A DNA stretch of 64,000 bases from the NCBI GenBank assembly GCA_905250025.1, contig CAJNOJ010000342.1, positions 36,609 to 100,608 on the forward strand. The letters are read 5' to 3'. Position 1 is the first letter of the stretch. The number at the start of each line of letters is the position of its first letter. This document shows positions 38,701-51,420 of the stretch, one piece after another. A program made the position numbers and the translations under genes. The notes under the pieces were generated by a model that searched no databases, was not told where the DNA came from, and saw only the letters and a list, made by a program, of their open reading frames with translations. The stretch comes from Adineta ricciae. Its lineage: Eukaryota > Rotifera > Eurotatoria > Adinetida > Adinetidae.

Positions 38701-39024
38701 CACGGGATAAACTATGTAATTAGCTCCATAGAACATTTGACATATCTTAGACTTTGATTAGATTAGATTAAAAGAGGAAGTCAAGTTAGACTCTTTTCAA
38801 AGACAACGACCTCAAATAAACAAACAAGTATATATGCCATTTGAAATGAAGACGATTGTGTGGGTTTAGTACCACCTGCATTCCGTCCGATATGAAATAA
38901 ATCGATAAAATATGCTTTTCAAGTGAATGTCACCCGAAGCGCCGTATGTATAGATATATTGCTGTGAATGATAAGAGAATACGAGGGTGACAGAGAAGAA
39001 CGAGAGAAAAATCAATATGATAGG

Positions 39025-39055
<31 letters not shown>

Positions 39056-40200
39056 CCGAGCTAATCTGATTGATAACGACATTGACTGAGGTTAGAGCGA
39101 ATCTGCTGCTGTTTGCTGTATGTTGTCATACGGATCGATCATATTTAGTGAAGTACAAAGCAGAAACAACTGGTGCTTCTGTGATCGTTCATCTCTAGTG
39201 CAACACTTTGTAAATGGAACAATCAGAGGGCGTGGCTTGAGTAGATCGTCTCCAGTTTCTAATATATTGTTGCAAAGTTGAATTAGAAAAAAAGAAGAAC
39301 GAATGAGGAAAAAGGAGATGAAAAAAGAAAGACACAGAGAGAGGAAAAAAAATAAGCGAAGCCTTTGATTATCATCAAGCAAATAAGATTGCATTGTCGC
39401 TCCGAAACAAGTATATGATACTATCGATTTATTGGAGCGATTGGATGGTTGATGATCGTTCTTGAAATTGATCTTCTTCCAAGTCTTAATACTGATTTAC
39501 CAATCGAATGCAAGAATAATCATTGCTCTATTTTCCCCCCTTATTTTCTTTTCTCTTCCCCTTTTTCTATTTCACAATCTCTTCTATTTAATATTGCCAG
39601 TTAATCATCATCATACGTACTTTTTTTTGCCCTGAAGCGTTAATATACAAGAAGTTATATGAAGGCAACAATCCAAAAGAGAGTACTAAGGAACAAAAAA
39701 TCTTCTTCTCAATCCATCACATATCAAATTTACTCTTCTCTCAATCCATTAATATTTTGTCAACACGTACCAGTCATGCACATAATAGTTAATTCTGTCA
39801 GCTGGATATGAATCAGAGAGGACTGAGTGTGTTTTTTCCTCGTTTACGAGAATTGTTGCTCTCGGCTTTTGCACTCGATTTAAGTAGGATGACTAGAAAA
39901 CGAAAGGACCAGATCAGACCACCATTCACAGTGTGTATACAAACATAAATGAACGTTCCTTCTGACTTTCTGAATTGATTTATTTGCAATATTGAAAGAA
40001 AGACATTGAAATTGAGAAGAGAAAGATAAACCGAAACAAAACAAATATCTGACATCGAAGGATTTCCATCTCTTCTTCTTCTTCTTACATATGTTTTTAT
40101 AAAGGAAGAAAGAGTAGACGTGGTATATTTTGAGATTAAATATCACAAAATATTGAACTAATACGGGAAGGGAGTGAACAAGGGAAGGTAATTCAAATAT
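35745..40200. other. 4.4-kb gene-poor region
   Basis: Upstream of the amine receptor and downstream of geminin. It is AT-rich with many homopurine and homopyrimidine stretches and short TA repeats (about 37413-37431). All open frames are short and low in complexity. No domain, RNA gene or transposon ends were recognised. Receptor cis-regulation is a plausible role, but nothing in the sequence proves it. Confidence 0.5.
39023..39050. repeat. GA dinucleotide repeat
   Basis: About thirteen consecutive GA units within a purine-rich tract in the gene-poor region. Confidence 0.95.
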
Positions 40201-41050
40201 TTAAATATGTGTTTTTTGTCGTTTTGAAACCGGAGATTCATCAATCGCAGGCACTTCAATACCACTGTCATATTCTGACGTCATGGACTAAAATAAATTA
40301 ATTCAAACAAGAATGACTGATGATCATCGATGAGAGAAGTTCGCACTTACGTTAAAAACGTTAGTCAAATATACACAATGTTCACTTTTGGCTCGTAAAT
40401 GGTCGTTTTCTTTGGATAATTCATCCAATAATTCATGCAGCTAGAACAGGACAACACTTCTGTTTGATTCGATTTCGTTGAATACATACTTGTCGATTTT
40501 CTCGTAATTCTTCATCGAGTTTCGTCCGTGCACGTTCTGCCGAGATTTTCCAATAACAATCCGATGCTCGTTCTACATAATCATTCAAATTTAGTCATTT
40601 TGCGCTTCTATTTTTAATCATTGACGAAAGTACGCAGAGAAAACCAAACTACTCTCGGCATCATCGATGTAAATAAATAACAATCAAACAGCATCCTTTG
40701 CTTTGATTACATTCGATTTATTTGTCCCGCCCAACATTGACAGAAGTTATTAGTGTATTTATTCCGTTTTCTAAACTAAGTTTCATGTCTTCAGATCAAA
40801 AGAACAGCTTGCTAGTTATTTCTTTCTTACCTTTGATAAATTTCTGAAAATCTTCATCGTTCATATTCTTTCCTTGAATTAACATGTCATCGAGATAGTT
40901 AGGCGTGTTTGTAGATGTCGACGATTTTTCCATGCGATCAGTTTGTATCGCGACTGATTTCACTCGTTTCAGGGGTGCATGATTTTCAACTGAATTCAGT
41001 CGGAATAGTTTCTTTTTCATCGCCGGAGGTGAAGTGGGTTTGAGCAACAT
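40201..41050 (-). CDS. gmnn: geminin (DNA replication licensing inhibitor)
   Basis: Nuclear coiled-coil protein that binds and inhibits CDT1 to block re-licensing of origins. The ATG at 41050 opens MLLKPTSPPAMKKKLFRLNS. The first exon continues through a basic segment (LKRVKSVAIQTDR) to KNMNDEDFQKFIK. Further exons supply the diagnostic geminin coil: YWKISAERARTKLDEELREN, then LHELLDELSKENDHLRAKSE, then HCVYLTNVFN. The vertebrate coil begins [20 protein letters not shown], so the match is close. The last exon encodes an acidic tail SEYDSGIEVPAIDESPVSKR and stops at 40201. The total of about 150 residues is shorter than human geminin (209) and far too short for multicilin or GEMC1. A splice acceptor lies 7 bp upstream of the ATG, so a 5' UTR exon or trans-splicing is likely. 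No clear RxxL destruction box was found. Confidence 0.85.
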
Positions 41051-41285
41051 TAGAAATCTAAAAAATTTTCTATTTATGGCATATATATATATTTTTTTTT
41101 TTGCAAAAAAGTGGAACGACATGTTTTTTTAATAATGAAATTTACATGAGCGCAAAGCGAAATTACATATGCATGATAGATGAAAGAAAAGATAAATCTT
41201 CTTAAGAGAAAAAAAATCAAAGACGAATGAACACACTTATTAAATCCATTCTCTTATCCGAATAAAATGAAAATCTCTAAAGACT

Positions 41286-41311
41286 CGCGCGCGCGCACAC
41301 ACACACACACA
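41286..41311. repeat. GC/AC dinucleotide repeat
   Basis: An alternating GC run passes into an AC run in the short gap between geminin and the capping protein gene. The rest of the gap (41051-41383) holds nothing recognisable. Confidence 0.9.
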
Positions 41312-41383
41312 TACACCTGTTCTTTAATTTGTTTGATAAATAGAAAAAAGAAAAGTTCACGGAAATCCGATTTGCGAATGTTT

Positions 41384-42282
41384 CTATTCCACTGGTCGCG
41401 TACGATTCAGTGCAGATTGCAATTCACCCGTAAAATTCGCTTGTTGTAAACGGACACGACCTTGAAAGTTCTCTGAATTACGTAAACTATTCAAGATATC
41501 TTTCGTTTTGCCGAAGTAGATCGAATTCAGCGTCTGTCGAATCTTATTTTCCATATCTTCAACCATTCGACCGATGTTAATGATATGCTGAGTGAAATCT
41601 GTTATTTGGTGATCAGCTTCTAATTGTCGGGTTAAACTTCCACCTAGATTCATCATGCCAGACATTGTCTTATGGGTTTGTAACCAAAGCATGACGGTCG
41701 AAGTCAGTTTATAGTGTGCCGATCGACCACTTTGTTTCTCCTGAACTTCGACGACGTGTATCGAGTCCCAACAACCTTTGATTTTTTTGCTACCATCACC
41801 AACTTTTTTGATTAGGATAACACCAGCGAACCCATTTTCAAGATCCCAGAAGTAAACCGAGGACACTCCGCCTTCGTAGTACATTTCCCGGTATTGTTCG
41901 AATGCTTGATTGGCTTCGATTTCAAGTTGACGAAGACGGTCTGATGGAAGGTTACCTACGAAAGAAAAATGCAGGGAGACCTCTCATTGAAGAAAAACAA
42001 ACCGTCGAATGGTGGTGTGTACGTGTTCGTCCAAGGAGATCGGTATGAATCGCCATCTCGATTGTAATCACATAATAAATAATCTTTGCCTACAGTTCGA
42101 TCACGAACAACTTTGAGTGGCTGGTCAACAGCAGCTAGAAGTTCTTCAGTTAAATCGGGTACGAGATCGATGAGATCCGAAAGATTCTTTTCCACTTGTT
42201 GCGGTGGTAAGCGTCTCATTAAATCGAGTGCACAATCTAATTGCGACTCGATCGAGGCATTGCCTGTTGGATTACTCGTCAT
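41384..42282 (-). CDS. capzb: F-actin-capping protein subunit beta
   Basis: Beta subunit of the CapZ heterodimer that caps actin filament barbed ends. Two exons: the first (42282 to about 42004) includes [31 protein letters not shown] and [21 protein letters not shown] 46-bp intron then joins PPFDG to [20 protein letters not shown]. The second exon has [40 protein letters not shown] and [13 protein letters not shown], and ends after [20 protein letters not shown]. These blocks are near-identical to animal CAPZB over most of the length. The start MTSNPTGN is placed at the ATG directly after a CAG acceptor-like site, giving about 12 extra N-terminal residues relative to human. The actin-binding C-terminal tentacle differs in sequence, as is usual between phyla. 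Confidence 0.95.
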
Positions 42283-42463
42283 CTGGAAAAGAATGAAGAA
42301 TGAAACGACTAAAGTCAAGTAGACAACATCAGCATTGGCAGCCAAAAGAGCAATATCTTAAATAAACAATATTTTTCACGCAACAAAAAAAAAAGGAATA
42401 GATTTATAAATAAAAGTGGACAAAAAAACAGACGAGTATTTTCAAATGGAATCATTCATTGGT

Positions 42464-43866
42464 TTACATTTGCTTTCCCTTTCTTGCCGCCGAGCGTAAA
42501 ACTCGATTTACCTAAAAATGAAAAGTATCAGTAAATACACATATGAAAACAGCCATGGATCGATTTTGCATGCAAAGAAATACACTTCGTCAAATCAATC
42601 AGTCAGTTATAAAGCATCAGTATGAAAAACAAGAGATGTATGTCAATCTCAATTGAGCTTAGAAGGACAAAATCGGTGCATTTTCAACGAGTGTCGAGTA
42701 AAACATCTCAGACGCGTACATAGTTAAACGATGTAGATGAACTATTCGTTGAAGAAATTGAGTTAACTAAAGAGCATAATGATGGCTAATCATGCTTGAA
42801 AATTAATAGCATCACTATTAGAATCAAATTATAATCTGAACTGTTTTAGAAGTTATTTATAGTCCACCACCGAGTCGCGAGAGAAAATAAGAACGAAAAG
42901 GTCCTCTCAACCACTTACAGTGTCGCCTATGCCTAGACGAGGTAATAGACTACGGTCAGCAGCTTCTTTGTTTGCTGCTATAGCATGTGGAAAATTAAGG
43001 TGGGTTTAGGAGGGTGTCGACGAAAGAAACTTACTTTGTGGTTTATATAATTCTTTCATGAGTGCAGTAAATGCATCTACTGTTCGTGTACGATCACGAA
43101 GATTAACAAACCAGACACGATTGCCCACTAGAAAGAAGTCGAAACGCAAGAGATTAGAAAAATCTTTGAAAAAAATAAACTTACCAAAACATCTATCTTT
43201 CGCGGTCCATTGTTCAAAATCTGTCGAAGTTAATACCGTTGATCGTCGTTCATCAGGTACAATCTCATTACACAGAACGAGTATAGGAACAATCTTTCAA
43301 AGCAAACGCAATATCTCCTATCAAATTTCATCATGTATAACCGTACCTCTTTTCTATTTTTATCTGTAGTTTTGACTTCAATCATATCTTTAATTGCTTT
43401 ACAATATTCAAAAGATTCATTGGAACGATTATCAAATACGAGAATGATAGCCTACAACTAAAGATTTCGATGAACGAAGAAGAAGTCGACCATTTCCAAA
43501 TTACTCACATCAACTAACGTCAACAAGTGACGAATATTGCCGAATTCTTCACTAGGTGAATTTTTCTAAAGAAATCCAGCAAAACATTCACAAAAGAAAA
43601 CATTACATATCTCACTTACGACACCGCCGATGTCGTGTACACGAAGAACAATATCTTTCTCATTCAAACTATTGTCATATTGAATACAATACGTATCTTC
43701 AATAGTTTCTCGATATGGCTACAAAGAAAATGAGTCATACAATGGAAAAAAAGTCATGTGTTTACTCAACCTTTTCGTCCGCACGTCCATAAGCTAATTG
43801 TTCGATTAACGAGCTTTTACCTACAGCATTCTTTCCCCAAACTAATACTCTAAATAATTTTCCCAT
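42464..43866 (-). CDS. kappaB-Ras-like small GTPase (NKIRAS family)
   Basis: Small Ras-like protein related to NKIRAS1/2, which bind the PEST region of IkappaB and slow its degradation. Short exons run from the ATG at 43866: MGKLFRVLVWGKNAVGKSSL (P-loop GKNAVGKS), IEQLAYGRADEKPYRETIED, then VLRVHDIGG in place of DTRG/DTAG. HLLTLVDAIILVFDNRSNES and IVPILVLCNEIVPDE follow. The usual NKxD guanine-specificity motif is NEIV here, so nucleotide binding may be altered. WFVNLRDRTRTVDAFTALMK follows near 43050-43140. Family members lack the normal Gln61 region, and this one does too. There is no C-terminal prenylation Cys, in keeping with NKIRAS. The last exon (about 42464-42510) can be read in two frames depending on the acceptor, so the final 15-18 residues are uncertain. 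Confidence 0.75.
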
Positions 43867-44336
43867 GACAAGATGCTTTCATTACAAAATCAATCTAGAA
43901 AACAAAGGAAATAAAGTTATGTATGGACCATTTATATTAACGTGCTGAGTTTTTATTACAAAGTCATAAACAAATCCGAGTGCTCTTCTGTTTGTTTTCA
44001 TATTTACACGCATGTGCAGAACAAAAAGAAAATGAAACGAATAGAACGAAGAAGAGAACTTTAGATGAGATAGAATGATATCTTTTTTCTTCTCTCTCTC
44101 TCGAATATTTCTATCGATGTTAGACAACGAAATGAAGAGAATGAAAAGTAAACCTAAGAGAAACGATGTTCTTCAAACAAAACATGTATGTATATGTAAG
44201 ACATAAAACAACAACGGAGACGAGAAGAGAATTGTAATGAATGAGTAGAATCACGAGAAAATAGACAACAACTTTTTTGTTCATATGCGTGTAAATTGAA
44301 AAGAAGAAAAAGCAGCAAAATAGATCGGGCGCTTAT
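43867..44336. other. intergenic gap, no gene seen
   Basis: About 470 bp between the NKIRAS-like start and the XRN1 stop, both minus strand. It is AT-rich with a TC tract near 44090-44102. No gene is supported. Confidence 0.5.
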
Positions 44337-47300
44337 TTATGGTTTTTTCGACATTTTACGTAAGACTTGAGATGGAACAAATTGAAGTGTAGAACCACCT
44401 GACATACGAGGTGAATTCGTTTGTTGAGGCGTTGTTTGAGTTTGAGTTGTTGGCGAACTATGAGATGCGAGAGGACTAGACATAGTTTGAGGCAAGCCAA
44501 AATGTATATTGTTCGTTTGCAAAGGTGATTGTTGTTGTTGCTGTTGTTGTTGTGGAGATGTTATTTGAGAGGGTACTGGTCCTGGTTGAAAATCAGAGTA
44601 GAAATGTGTAGCGTTCAAGTCGAATGGTTGAAATGGTGCTGAAGCATCGAATGATCCATTTATTATGGATGAAGGTGTGGGATTTGTATTGAATTGAAGG
44701 TCGGATTGTTGAATTGCACGTTGAAGCATAGAGAGTATTGGTTCTGATTGAGATGATTGCTGTTGTGTTTGTTCCGATTGAGCTGTTGCTAATGTTGGTG
44801 GAGGTGCACGCGACATGCTTTCTATTGCTTGCGCCAAGACTAGAGAAAATGAAAAAGAGGAGCAATGTTTCACTGATTAGATTTTCTTATCTATTTCTAC
44901 TACAACTGCGATAAGAAAAACATGAGTTACGTACATAAACTTCGTTGCTGTGGTGGACTTTCCAATTTCTGCTGATGAGACATGGGCGAGTCTTGAGGAT
45001 GCTGCTGTTGCATGGATGCTAGAATGATATTCTGTGACTGTGGAGCAAATGCAGATGTGTCCAGCTGTTTCTTTTGAGTGATTGGTATTGCTGGTGGTGG
45101 AACAAGTTCCCATGGTTGTTGTTGAACTGGATTGAAAACTTGTTTCGATTCATTAATGGCACGGAAGAGTAGAGACGATGGCCCTGAATGTGTTGGAAAA
45201 GTTGCTAATGGTACTATAGGTTCAGGGGCGATTTTCGTTGCTGTTGGATTTACTGAAAGGGATGGCGGTTCCTGAGTGTGAACTTTTCCACTTATCGGTA
45301 CGGGTGCAGACGGAGACAGAACAGAGATTTGCTGATTCGGTGCCGTCTTAGTTGTTGTTGATTGAGATAATTGCGATTTCTCCGTTGAAGTGGATGGATT
45401 TGCCGGCAAGAGTTGTTCTTTCAGAGCTGAATTGACTATTTCAGTGAAATTCGGTTTGACTTGTGTTGCTGCAGATGCAGGTGTAGATTTCACTACAGTG
45501 CTGGAATTATTCTCGTTCGATGTTCGTTTTAGTATTTTCGTTGGTTGCGGCGGCTGCTGCTGCTGCTGCGGTTGCTGACTTTGGGTTTGTCGAAGTGGTC
45601 CAGATTGATCTGCTAATCGTTTTTCCCAGACATTTTCATTAGGCATCGACCTTGATTGGGAATAATTACTCGTTGAACGAACACGAAGCGAATGTGAATA
45701 ATTCAACAGATGATACGAACGAACTTTGATTCGACGTTGTTGACTACTTCCAGAAAGAAGAATCGCGTCAAGACTAGTTTTCGGTAGTTGATCAAAAAGA
45801 ACTTCATAGAATGTATCCAAATGTGTTTGACCATGCATCATGCCAATAACCGTTCCTCGTGTGCCTAATGGAACACCAGTACCGAGACGAACAGTAACCA
45901 CTCGATCGTAGAGCTCATAATGTGTCTCCATATCTGAATCACACATACCAAATGATTCATTCGGTTTGAATAAGCGATTGGCTTCAATAGAAACTAGTTT
46001 TGTCTTTTCATTGGGATTTTTCGCTGGATGTTTCTAAAAAAATGGAAATAGAAACAAATCCTATCAGAAATGAAGAGACGAATATCTTACAGCATAGAAT
46101 GCTTTTGTTATACGTTCGATTTCTTTGATAACTGGCGCATCTAGCACTTGCCACGCACCATCCATTAACGTCATCGAATGTGTTGGCTGATTCTTAATCC
46201 ATGTACGCACTTCTTGTAGTCGAGATCTTCTACAGAAGACAACAAACAGTGAAATTTGTCAGTCCAGTACGGTTGCCTACTAACCCTTTTCGCGTTGGCC
46301 AAATATTTGGTTCTGGATAAGTATCATCTTTAGGTTTTCTCACTAATTCAGCAATAATTTCTGGAAATCTAAATTCAAACAGATACAATGATTACTTTGA
46401 CATCATCAATCCTACGCACTGTAACATATAATCAGAAATGATTAATACAGCAGAATCAGAGTAATACCAAACTTGATCTTGTTTTTTCGTATAGCCATAC
46501 AGCTAGAATAGCACGGTTCGAAAATATAGAATTCTATTTATTGTCGATAATATTATCTACCTGTTTGAGAGGTTTATTTGCTTTCCATGAGAATCCAACA
46601 TTGATACGATTCGTATTTTCTCGTCCTCCTCCTGCTCCAGTGGTGACAATGATCGTACCAGTCAGTTTCGAGATGACACTGGGCATTGTTTGTAAATATT
46701 CTGCTACTTGTTGCGCTGTCCAGTAGTTCAATTGGAATCGGTCAAGTCGATTCGACAATGAATGTAAATCCGGTTGATTCGAAACATCCGATGGTTCCAT
46801 TCGGCATTCGACCATATATTTTCCATTCGAATCTTTATTCACTTGTTGAATATAACCCATACAAGAATAGTAAGGTGGTTGTAATGCAAAAACTGGATCA
46901 TTTGATTTGAAATTCTCGTGAACTGTTTGAGGAAATTGAAATAAATCATGTTTGTAATTTTTTATATTAAACAATGATGTTTGTAAAGGATAAGCCAATG
47001 CTTGGTTTGAGAAACACATGGTTGTTTGGCATTTTTCCGATGTTGACGATGATAATTTCGTTTGGTAACCAATCAATGGTGCCACGTAGAGTAAAACAGG
47101 AATGGCTCCAATCATCACACCTTGTCGGTTTTCATATCGACGATTCATATTAATTGCTTTTGTATATTCCATTTGAGATTGCGTGGCGTCTAATGGATAA
47201 GTTCTTATTGTAACAGCTTTTGAACTTGTTTCATCAGACATTTCGAATGGATAGCGGGAAACGTAGATTGGAGTTTGAGAGATATTTCTGGCATCTTGAC

Positions 47301-50300
47301 CCTCTTCACTTAATAACGATCGAATGTTGAAATGGGAACCACCAGGTATGTTTGACCAAATGTACAAATGGCGAAAATCACTCATCGCACAAACAATTCC
47401 ATAATCAAAATGTGGCCAGTTGACAAAGATGCGCTTGCCAAGGTAACGTTCAATCAAAGCTTGTCGATTCGTGATTTCAAACGGCTGACTAGTTTCGCTC
47501 TCTTTCGAATCCCATTGATCGTTATATGTAATACAATCAGAATCGGGATGATGTGCCAAATCCAGAACCAGTGTCGTCGATTTCGAACGTGAATCAAACA
47601 GATCAACGACTCCTTTTTTAAAATCAAATTTATATGGAATTACGTTTAAAACCGGAAACTTTGGAAAATGTATCATATTCGCCTCGTCGAATCTTCCTGT
47701 TTGAAATTTCAATCCTTCTGGCCGATAGTAATCAACTGGAAACTCCGTACATATGGCGCGTGTTTGTTTCAACGGAGGAAAGTGAGGATTATTAGCAATG
47801 ATACCACTTGTAGGATGTAATGTCGACGTAGCTCTGAAACATAACGACGACGAATGCTGATTGCGCATTTTTTCATTTGTATCAAGATTGTTATAGTATT
47901 TCTTGATCGAAGTTAACAAGAGTTGTTCATCGATGAATGGTAAAAGTACAATCGCTTCCCAATCTTGTTTTTTCTCGTTCTGGTCCAATTGAAAATCTTC
48001 CGGATAGAAATGTAGTAAAGGACTTTCGACATCTATCATTAATGGCTGTAAAGCAGTTGGTAGAAGATAACGACTCGTTGGAGGAAGAACACCTTAAATA
48101 CGACAGATCGAAAGAATGAGATGGAGAATGAATGTGTAAAATTATTTCGAAGCACAACTGAGCTTTCGAGCATATAAAAGCATGCTGTGCAATGAACGAC
48201 TTACAATTGTATAACTCAGAAAAACTTCAAAATAAGAAATTTCATCGTATTCTATGGTATTCGATCTCTTGAGTATAAGAAATATGTACTCGATAAGCAA
48301 GAAAAAAAAAGAAGGTCAATCTAGAATTAATTACCTAGGAGTTGTTCGAATGGTTTGAAAGGTGTTCCTCGTTGAAATGTTAGCTGCAAATGCTTGAAAT
48401 TCGTCAGATCGGAGAGATACGGCGCATAATGATGTGGGTAAAACCATGACCACGACGGGCACCCTTGATAGTAATATTTCAAGATCCATTGTAATGCTTC
48501 GATGTATTGATAAACATAAGTTTGGATTTGTTCTTTTGAAACTGCTTGACATCTCATCTTTTCTCGATAGTATTGGTTTTTATGTTGTCGGAATTCACTG
48601 TCAATCACCGAAATATATTCTTGTTTCTCATTTGATGTCATTCGCAATATATTCTTGCGATTACTATCTTGGTCACTGGTTGGATCAGACTCTGACGATT
48701 GTCGTTCATCGTCATCGGCATCGAGATAGACAGGACCATGATTATCATTGGGCGACGATGAGAGAGGTGATGCATTCAGTGATTTGCGTTCCTGTGCAAT
48801 GAAATTATCGATCCATTGACTATTAGAATCTGCCTCGGCCGTCCCATTGGCTTCTTTCACAAGAACGGTTGGTGCTGAGATCATTAGTTTTTTCAGAATC
48901 TCAGCACTAAAGCCTGAATTCGGTAGTTGATCTTTGTCGAGTTCTGATTTGACTGGCTTGATTTTATGTAGTTGTTTCGTAGACTCCGTTTCTTTTTCAA
49001 ACCGATTGTAATCGTATTTCGCTAGCTCCGAAAGATAAATCTCAAACCGAGAGAGATTTAATTCACCCGCATCGTTCATATAACCTGAAAGAGAGAGTAA
49101 AAATGATCAATGGCAAACGTTGTCTTAGCAAATGAACAGACCATCGAGTTTCGGTAAAATCTTTTTGTACGTTTCCCAAAGGAGCGGCAGGGCTTCTTGA
49201 TTGATATGAACATGTGGTAAGTGCGGAATGAAATCATTACCAACTAAATAGCCCATGAGAATCCAATCGTCAACAATACGCTCCAAATCATATGGAAATT
49301 TCAGTTTATCCTAATGAATATAAGAGTATTACACAGGAAATTCGTTGTCTGTCTTACTTTTATTGAACTGAATTCCAAATTAATATAATCTCTAAGCAAA
49401 CATAGTTGTAATAAGTGCCAGTTGATTTCTTCTGGTGTAAGACTAAATCAACGCGAATATAATCTATCGAAATTTGCTGTAAAACTTACATCTTCGTCAC
49501 TTTTTTCGGTCCGTATTTGACTTCCTCACGGAGAAGTGCAAAATGCATCTCATGCGTTACTAAACCTAACATGATCTAAAATCAAATCTTGCGCAATCTT
49601 CTCACCCAAATCTTTCGCTTTTTTAACATACTAAATCAGCATCTAGCCCGTACAAACAATGTCTCGTGTTGATATTGTAGCCCGGCTGTGAACGTGTATA
49701 GCGAATATACTCCATAATTTTATGTTCGCCTTCTCCTGGTGTCTACATAGCAGAAAAACAAGAGAATTGAGATTTCGAAAGAGATAAATCATGCCTACCA
49801 AATGGCCAGATAAATGAATATCAACACCATGCCATAATGGATCAGTTGTTAGTTTAACATTGATGAAATATCTCAATTGTTCATCCAGATTGGCCATGAA
49901 CTTGGTTCCTAAAACGAAAAAATTGTTTTTATGTGATCATGATAGTGTTGGTGCTTAGTACCAGGTGTGATGGCATTGGTATCAAAATGATGAGCTATGG
50001 TTTCCTTTAATGATTGACCAGTTTTGTCAGCTAATGTTTGTAACTTTTTCATTCGGTCGCGTCCAGCTCGAAAACGTCGCGATCGTTGTTGATTCATCTT
50101 AGCTCGCGGAGCCACACCGTCCACGGCCATGAAAAAGACTTTCTTCGGCTTAATCATTCGAAAGAGAAACTGAAACAAACAGATGATTTCGTCGATTAGA
50201 TCGAAACAACCATGATCACTTACATCGATATAATGAAAAATATTTCGGAAAATTTCTTCTTCACTAACGCTCGTTTCGCAATTATCTTCATTAACATGCG

Positions 50301-50483
50301 AACAAGCATGAATAATGCCATTCATATCCAAATAGAAATTGTCAAAATCCGGTATCTGTTCGAGAAAACATCGTTGCTTCATTTGAAACAATTAAATTCA
50401 TTCAGTACCTGATTATCATTGATAACTCGGCTGATATTCGGGTAACGTTCAGATACCCATCGATAGAATTTTGGTACACCCAT
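44337..50483 (-). CDS. xrn1: 5'-3' exoribonuclease 1 (XRN1)
   Basis: Cytoplasmic processive 5'-3' exonuclease that degrades decapped mRNA. The N-terminus is canonical, [20 protein letters not shown] at the ATG 50483, followed by [20 protein letters not shown] and [20 protein letters not shown]. Later exons hold [33 protein letters not shown] and [20 protein letters not shown], all part of the nuclease core with its acidic metal ligands. The middle region (about 49079-46550) covers the PAZ/KOW and winged-helix portion, including [20 protein letters not shown]. The SH3-like region contains [20 protein letters not shown] (about 45910-45850). The C-terminus is low in complexity, with Gln tracts near 44540 and 45555, and ends [12 protein letters not shown]. 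The length of about 1,500-1,600 residues fits metazoan XRN1. Over a dozen introns are present. Confidence 0.95.
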
Positions 50484-51420
50484 GATGTTCGATATTTAAA
50501 TAAAACGCTTCTTGGAAGCAGAATTGAATTGTAATTTAAATATTCATATCTAAAAGAAAGAGAAATATTCCATGTGAGAAAATCGTTATCCTACGCGAAT
50601 TCCTTTCGTGTTATTTCTCTTGATATTCGATGAAGGAGGAGATTTAAATTACAAACATTTGGTCACTTTTTAGTTATTTTATTTATTTTTGTTTTGTTTT
50701 GTTTTCATTCGTTGACCTGATTAAGTAAATGATAATGATGCTCTTTGTTTAATCAAGAAATCAAACCAATCAGATATTACTCTCACTTTTGATGATATTC
50801 TAAGAAATAATTCGAAAAAAATTATACGAAGATTTTCCTTTCGAGCGTATTTTCATCCAGAAAGTAAATCTACAGAGCGATATCTATCATTTCAACAATA
50901 TCGACCAATCAGAATGAATCCATATTGGTGCAGTTTCCTCAAAAGAAATATCAACGAAATCCATTTACTGTCACATTGTTTATAACTGCTTGATAATCTT
51001 TCAATCTCATACATTCGATCCGTCTAGGCAAACCCTTGACGAAAGAAACCCACTCGTTCAAGTCGTGACTTCGTTTTGCTTATTTTTATCAACGTGACAG
51101 ATGGTTGATTACCATTTTAAACGTTATCAACATATATCCTTGTGCTCTCCGAGGGCAATCATGATTAATACAGTATCATAACAATGGTTTGTTTTCATAG
51201 ACCTCGGACTTTTGCATTCGCCGTGTACCCGGCTGCACCCTGTGTGATATTGAATTAGCATAGACAAAATTTTTATGAACTTTTTTTGATAACATGAATG
51301 TTATTTAAGCGAGTTTATTCATAAAAATCGAGCAACAATGTTTAAAGATTAAATACTATGTTCATGTCACATCTATCCAGATCATATCCAGCCGATATTG
51401 AATCCTGGTACAGTGCTTCT
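50484..51420. other. intergenic region upstream of XRN1
   Basis: About 0.94 kb of AT-rich sequence with T/G-rich runs near 50675-50710. It should hold the XRN1 promoter. No open frame or repeat is supported. Confidence 0.5.

Noticed and set aside
39023-39050. GA repeat as a telomere- or CRISPR-like array
   Set aside because: It is a plain dinucleotide microsatellite without spacers or telomere units.
45390-45578. Plus-strand frame over the XRN1 tail
   Set aside because: It is the antisense shadow of the Gln-rich XRN1 C-terminus.
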